This document shows positions 5,508 through 6,486 of a stretch of DNA of 6,486 nucleotides, in pieces; within the stretch, counting starts at the first letter, position 1, and each line of letters opens with the position of its first letter. The notes under the pieces are model-generated. The model did no database searches, had not been told where the DNA came from, and saw nothing but the letters and a program-made list of their open reading frames with translations. The position numbers were made by a program, and so were the translations under genes. This DNA comes from Deinococcus frigens DSM 12807 (GTDB taxonomy: Bacteria; Deinococcota; Deinococci; Deinococcales; Deinococcaceae), in contig NZ_JNIW01000057.1 of NCBI RefSeq assembly GCF_000701425.1, forward strand, positions 1 to 6,486. The letters run 5' to 3'.

Positions 5508-6486
5508 TCAGCGAAGCTTGACGAGGGCGTAGTGGTTGGTGCCGTCTCTCAGTTTCAGGTTGAACTGGTAGCAGCCCGGCGTGCTCCCGGTCTTCCAGAC
5601 GTAACTGTAGGTGCCCGTCGTGGCCGAGTAGGTCAGGCCCGCCACCGAGGCGGCGCTGAAGCTGGTCGCGTTCTCCGGGACCGCCGCGGTGGTGGCGCAG
5701 CCCACCGGCGTGACCTTCGGGTAACCGGCGGCCAGCACGTCCAGGCTGGTCACGCCGCCGAGATCGAAGTTGATCGGCACCGCGCTGCCGGTTCTGGCAG
5801 TGTTGAGCAGCGGGAAGTTGGCCAGCGACTTGGTGAAGCCGTGGAAGTTGTAGATGACGCTGTAGGGCACGGCAGTGGTGGCGGTGTTGCCGGCAACGTC
5901 GGTGGCCGTGCAGGTCAGGGTCTTGCTGCCCACACTGCTGGTCTCGGCCGGGCCGCAGGTGGCGGTGGCCACGCCGGAGGTGGCGTCGGTGGCATTCGGC
6001 GTGGCACTCAGGCTGGCGCCCAGCAGAACCGGCACGCTGCTGGAGAGCACCGGGCTGAGCGTCGGCTTCACCACGTCGAGCTTGATGGTCACGGGGCTGC
6101 TGGCCGTGCCGCCGCCGCTGGTGGCGGTGCAGGTCAGGGTCTGCCCGGTGGTGTCGCTGCTGATGGTGGTGCTGTCGCAGCCACTGCTACTGCTGACGGC
6201 GGACTCGCTGTCGGTGACGCTCCAGCTCACCGTGACCGGCGTGGTGTACCAGCCGCCCGCGCCGTTCGGCGTGGCCGGGCTGGGCGTGGCCGTGATGACC
6301 GGCGGCGTGCTGTCGGTTGGGGTGAACAGCGCCAGGCTGTGACGCCCACCGGCCGCGATGGCGGTGACGCCCGTCAGGCCGGCGGGACTGGTGGCCTGGC
6401 CATAGTAGTTGTCGCCCCAGCCCACCACGCTGCCGTCGCTCTTGAGCGCCAGGCTGTGGTATTGACCGGCCGCGATGGCGGTGACG
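5508..6486 (-). CDS. RCC1-repeat, Ig-like and PxKF-domain surface/secreted protein, C-terminal part
   Basis: The frame enters from beyond the right edge, so the GTG at 6428 is internal; 325 residues are visible. Residues 1-54 are RCC1-type beta-propeller repeats of 39 residues (VTAIAAGQYHSLALKSDGS, VVGWGDNYYGQATSPAGL). Residues 58-210 form two Ig-like domains, each with a Cys pair (C103/C119, C177/C192), with DSTPPVITATPSP and TCTATDVAGNT signatures. Residues 211-325 match the PxKF domain: NTARTGSAVPINFDLGG, LDVLAAGYPKV, C263, GTYSYVWKTG, C305 and LKLRDGTNHYALVKLR. Composition is rich in Thr/Ser/Gly/Ala with very few charged residues, as in extracellular proteins. The signal peptide and remaining repeats lie outside the window. 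The role is probably cell-surface binding; no enzyme motif is visible. It ends at TGA 5510-5508. Confidence 0.85.
   Translation of the reverse strand, partial: VTAIAAGQYHSLALKSDGSVVGWGDNYYGQATSPAGLTGVTAIAAGGRHSLALFTPTDSTPPVITATPSPATPNGAGGWYTTPVTVSWSVTDSESAVSSSSGCDSTTISSDTTGQTLTCTATSGGGTASSPVTIKLDVVKPTLSPVLSSSVPVLLGASLSATPNATDATSGVATATCGPAETSSVGSKTLTCTATDVAGNTATTAVPYSVIYNFHGFTKSLANFPLLNTARTGSAVPINFDLGGVTSLDVLAAGYPKVTPVGCATTAAVPENATSFSAASVAGLTYSATTGTYSYVWKTGSTPGCYQFNLKLRDGTNHYALVKLR
6331..6486 (-). repeat. 117-bp tandem repeat encoding RCC1 units
   Basis: The same DNA recurs 117 bases apart, equal to one 39-residue RCC1 unit: GCCAGGCTGTG at 6331 and 6448, and GGCCGCGATGGCGGTGACG at 6351 and 6468. 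The second copy reaches the window edge, so more units probably follow. Near-identity at DNA level suggests recent duplication or gene conversion among units. Confidence 0.75.

Noticed and set aside
5875..6342. Plus-strand 155-residue hydrophobic frame
   Set aside because: Antisense shadow of the RCC1/Ig/PxKF gene; its Val/Leu richness mirrors the Thr/Ala/Gly codons of the real strand.
1..6486. CRISPR array, tRNA, rRNA or defence operon
   Set aside because: No regularly spaced repeats, no tRNA-like fold and no recognisable defence enzyme were found.

Overview
The window looks like accessory DNA from a Deinococcus-type bacterium. GC content is high and third codon positions are strongly G/C in the believable genes. 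The right-hand gene is an RCC1-repeat/Ig-like/PxKF surface protein of a kind common in Deinococcus. The left-hand transposase tail resembles IS6-like transposases of that genus, and one promoter has a leaderless layout typical of it. The genus is inferred from protein style, not from a marker gene.

Layout from left to right. (1) 1-307: 3' end of an IS6-like transposase gene, closed by a 17-bp-arm palindrome, with a possible element end just beyond. (2) 308-845: no gene I can support, only two tandem hairpins at 651-697. (3) 846-1100, minus strand: remnant of a gene interrupted by an in-frame TAG and cut off at about 1100. (4) 1101-3943, plus strand: a sequence resembling an insertion-sequence end, then a 931-residue protein. 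Its first half is an ISL3/Mutator-like DDE transposase (D179, D291, E435). Its second half begins with a CxxC...CxxC zinc ribbon and repeats the fold's first signature in degenerate form. (5) 3906-4527, plus strand: a decayed hypothetical gene whose coding signal crosses three reading frames and a TAA. (6) 4568-4878, minus strand: a 5'-truncated hypothetical gene. (7) 4840-5127, plus strand: a perfect 12-bp inverted repeat overlapping a probable leaderless promoter, then a serine recombinase cut off after about 66 residues. (8) 5128-5467: no clear gene. (9) 5468-6486, minus strand: a terminator and the 3' part of the RCC1/Ig/PxKF gene, which runs off the right edge.

The region reads as an insertion hot spot: IS tails, truncated recombination genes and broken passengers next to an intact chromosomal-type surface-protein gene. 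The only large intact open gene is the 931-residue transposase-like protein, which is the best candidate for something undescribed. The repeated one-base frame breaks (around 1140, 3357, 3430, 4003 and 4087) could be true decay or homopolymer errors in the assembly. Reads would decide this.
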